Assembly: GCF_010500865.1 (NCBI RefSeq)
Contig: NZ_JAAAWN010000026.1
Location: 1 to 64,000 of the forward strand
DNA length: 64,000 nucleotides
DNA from: Alteromonas profundi
Lineage (GTDB): Bacteria; Pseudomonadota; Gammaproteobacteria; Enterobacterales; Alteromonadaceae
Direction of reading: 5' to 3'
Shown here piece after piece: positions 62,586 to 64,000 of the stretch (its first letter is position 1; the number at the start of each line of letters is the position of its first letter). The notes beneath the pieces are model-generated. The model was given only the letters and a program-made list of their open reading frames with translations. It did no database searches and was not told the DNA's origin. A program made the position numbers and the translations under genes.

Positions 62586-64000
62586 ATGAGAAATAACCAT
62601 TCGGTCACGCAAAGAGAATATCAGTTTCCTTCCCATTACCGCCTTATCTCTTCGACCGACAAACGTGGCGTTATCCAACACTGCAATCAAGAGTTTGTAG
62701 AAGTAAGTGGTTATGAATACGACGAACTCGTCGGCAAAAATCACAATGTTATACGTCATCCCGATATGCCAAAAGCCGCGTTTAAAGAAATGTGGCAAAC
62801 CCTAGAGGCGGGGAACAGCTGGGTAGGGCTGGTTAAAAATAGGCGTAAAAATGGCGATCATTACTGGGTCTCTGCTTTTATAACGCCTGTGTATGAAGCA
62901 GGCGAAGTGGTAGGTTATGAGTCGGTGAGAATACCGGCCTTAGACACTGAAAAGAGACGTGCTACTGCTATTTATGAACGCATGCAAAACGATAAATCAG
63001 CCATCAGTTTTGGGGCTAAATTAGCAGCGTATATAGGTCAAATTTATCCCATGCTGCTGGTTGGCCTCATACTTACAATAGGGCTCGGTGTCTATGCAGG
63101 GGGCTCAGCCGCGGCTATGTCAGCGTTCGCCACGCTAATAACGATAATCTGGCAGCAAGCTAAGGTTGAGTCAACCTGGCAGGGCTTCTTTTCTATTAGC
63201 CCAGCAAGTTATAGCAATGCGCTTATCGCAAAAACTTATTACGATGATGTGAGTTATGTAGCACAAGCAAAACTTGCGTTAAATTGTGAGCTGGCACGTA
63301 CCCGTACTGCGCTTACACGGATAGCTGACGCCTCAGGTAGCTTAGAAACCATCTCTTCTACAACGTTCCAACAAGCCGAAACTACGGGTGCTGCCATTGT
63401 GCAACAAAATCAGGCTACCCAACAAATTGCTGCGGCGGTAACGCAAATGAGCCAAGCAATACAAGAAGTGGCTGAGCGAGTGGAAAGTAACGCCGAAAGT
63501 GCTCGCGCAGCGGCGGAAAATGTAGAAACTGGGAATGCGAAAGCCGAAGAAGCTATGCAAGCTATCTTAGGTTTACGCCAAGCCGTAGAATCGATATCTA
63601 CGACCGTGTCTGAGCTTGCTCAGTCCACCACGGATATAGGTGAAGCTGCGAGTATAATTTCTACCATTGCCGAACAAACCAACTTGTTAGCGTTGAACGC
63701 TGCCATTGAAGCGGCGCGGGCAGGCGAGCAAGGGCGAGGGTTTGCGGTAGTGGCAGACGAGGTAAGAACCTTGGCGTCGAAAACAAGAGAGTCGACGGAT
63801 AAAATTCACAATATAATACAAGAGTTAGAAGACCGAACTGAGCGTGCGGTTAAAGTTTCCTCACAAGGTTTAGCGTCTGCTGAGCATGGCACGACTATTG
63901 TAGAAGAAACGCGAGTGGCACTTAAGGAAATTAACAACGCGGTAGCGGGGATCGCCGGCGCAACGGTAGAAATGTCCTCTGCGGTAGAAGAACAAAGTAC
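62586..64000 (+). CDS. aer: PAS-type aerotaxis-like chemoreceptor, cut by right edge
   Basis: A reading frame of 471 codons that continues past the window. The N-terminal PAS domain ([60 protein letters not shown]) is of the Aer type that binds FAD and senses redox or oxygen. A membrane segment follows ([20 protein letters not shown]), then a HAMP-like region and a methyl-accepting domain (tip [20 protein letters not shown]). The ATG at 62586 is the first in frame. The C-terminal end is missing. Confidence 0.87.
   Translation, partial: MRNNHSVTQREYQFPSHYRLISSTDKRGVIQHCNQEFVEVSGYEYDELVGKNHNVIRHPDMPKAAFKEMWQTLEAGNSWVGLVKNRRKNGDHYWVSAFITPVYEAGEVVGYESVRIPALDTEKRRATAIYERMQNDKSAISFGAKLAAYIGQIYPMLLVGLILTIGLGVYAGGSAAAMSAFATLITIIWQQAKVESTWQGFFSISPASYSNALIAKTYYDDVSYVAQAKLALNCELARTRTALTRIADASGSLETISSTTFQQAETTGAAIVQQNQATQQIAAAVTQMSQAIQEVAERVESNAESARAAAENVETGNAKAEEAMQAILGLRQAVESISTTVSELAQSTTDIGEAASIISTIAEQTNLLALNAAIEAARAGEQGRGFAVVADEVRTLASKTRESTDKIHNIIQELEDRTERAVKVSSQGLASAEHGTTIVEETRVALKEINNAVAGIAGATVEMSSAVEEQS

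Noticed and set aside
1-64000. CRISPR arrays, tRNA or rRNA genes, integrases or insertion sequences
   Set aside because: No regularly spaced repeats, cloverleaf-like sequences, rRNA segments or transposase/integrase motifs were noticed apart from the group II intron end.

Overview
The window looks like a chromosomal segment of a marine gammaproteobacterium of the Alteromonas type. This is inferred from the density of TonB-dependent receptors (four), laminarin (beta-1,3-glucan) degradation genes, a cyd oxidase locus with CydX, a HugZ-type heme operon and strongly Alteromonas-like protein sequences. No rRNA, tRNA, prophage or CRISPR array was seen. The only mobile DNA is the 3' end of a group II intron at the left edge.

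Layout. 1-382: tail of a group II intron. 0.4-11 kb: housekeeping and hypothetical genes (LysR regulator, MTA/SAH-nucleosidase-like lipoprotein, TonB receptor, NDH-2, CBS protein, ParS/Xre-like protein, alpha/beta hydrolase, ArfB). 11.4-18.8 kb: cupin/LysR pair; a secreted protein with a perfect four-residue hydrophobic periodicity next to a beta-barrel protein and a subtilase; an ECF sigma/anti-sigma/lipoprotein operon; a CsbD-like stress protein. 19.3-21.4 kb: an MFS exporter and then almost 1 kb without a gene, read here as a CsrB/RsmZ-type regulatory RNA on the minus strand with its own terminator, promoter and GacA/UvrY-like box. 21.5-26.3 kb: a zinc-responsive cluster (FtsX-like permease, LolD-like ATPase, DUF3299, MerC-like and His-rich DUF2796 proteins) with three Zur boxes. 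27.1-29.7 kb: a Met-rich, probably copper-related TonB receptor with a DUF2946-like partner. 29.8-38.3 kb: a sigma54 activator with a Cys-rich PAS domain, a heme-binding DUF3365 protein, cydABX and cydDC; cydD is split by what looks like a one-base deletion. 38.4 kb: a cation-diffusion transporter with a natural poly-His start.

39.6-61.3 kb holds a beta-glucan utilisation regulon interrupted by a heme-uptake operon. A FucP-like sugar transporter and a GH3 glucosidase, then a GH16 laminarinase with three C-terminal repeats and its TonB receptor (minus strand), diverge from a GH1 beta-glucosidase, a GPH symporter and a LacI-family regulator (plus strand). Five copies of a LacI-type operator around TGTAAGCGCTTACA lie in front of three of these units, so one local repressor probably controls them all. 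A Fur-box-led heme operon (receptor, HmuY-like lipoprotein, HmuTUV, HugZ) sits between them. The window ends in two chemoreceptors: a soluble CZB-type one, and a PAS-containing one cut by the right edge.

Limits: everything was read by eye. Family assignments rest on recognised motifs and not on searches, and start codons were moved where a Shine-Dalgarno sequence favoured a downstream start.
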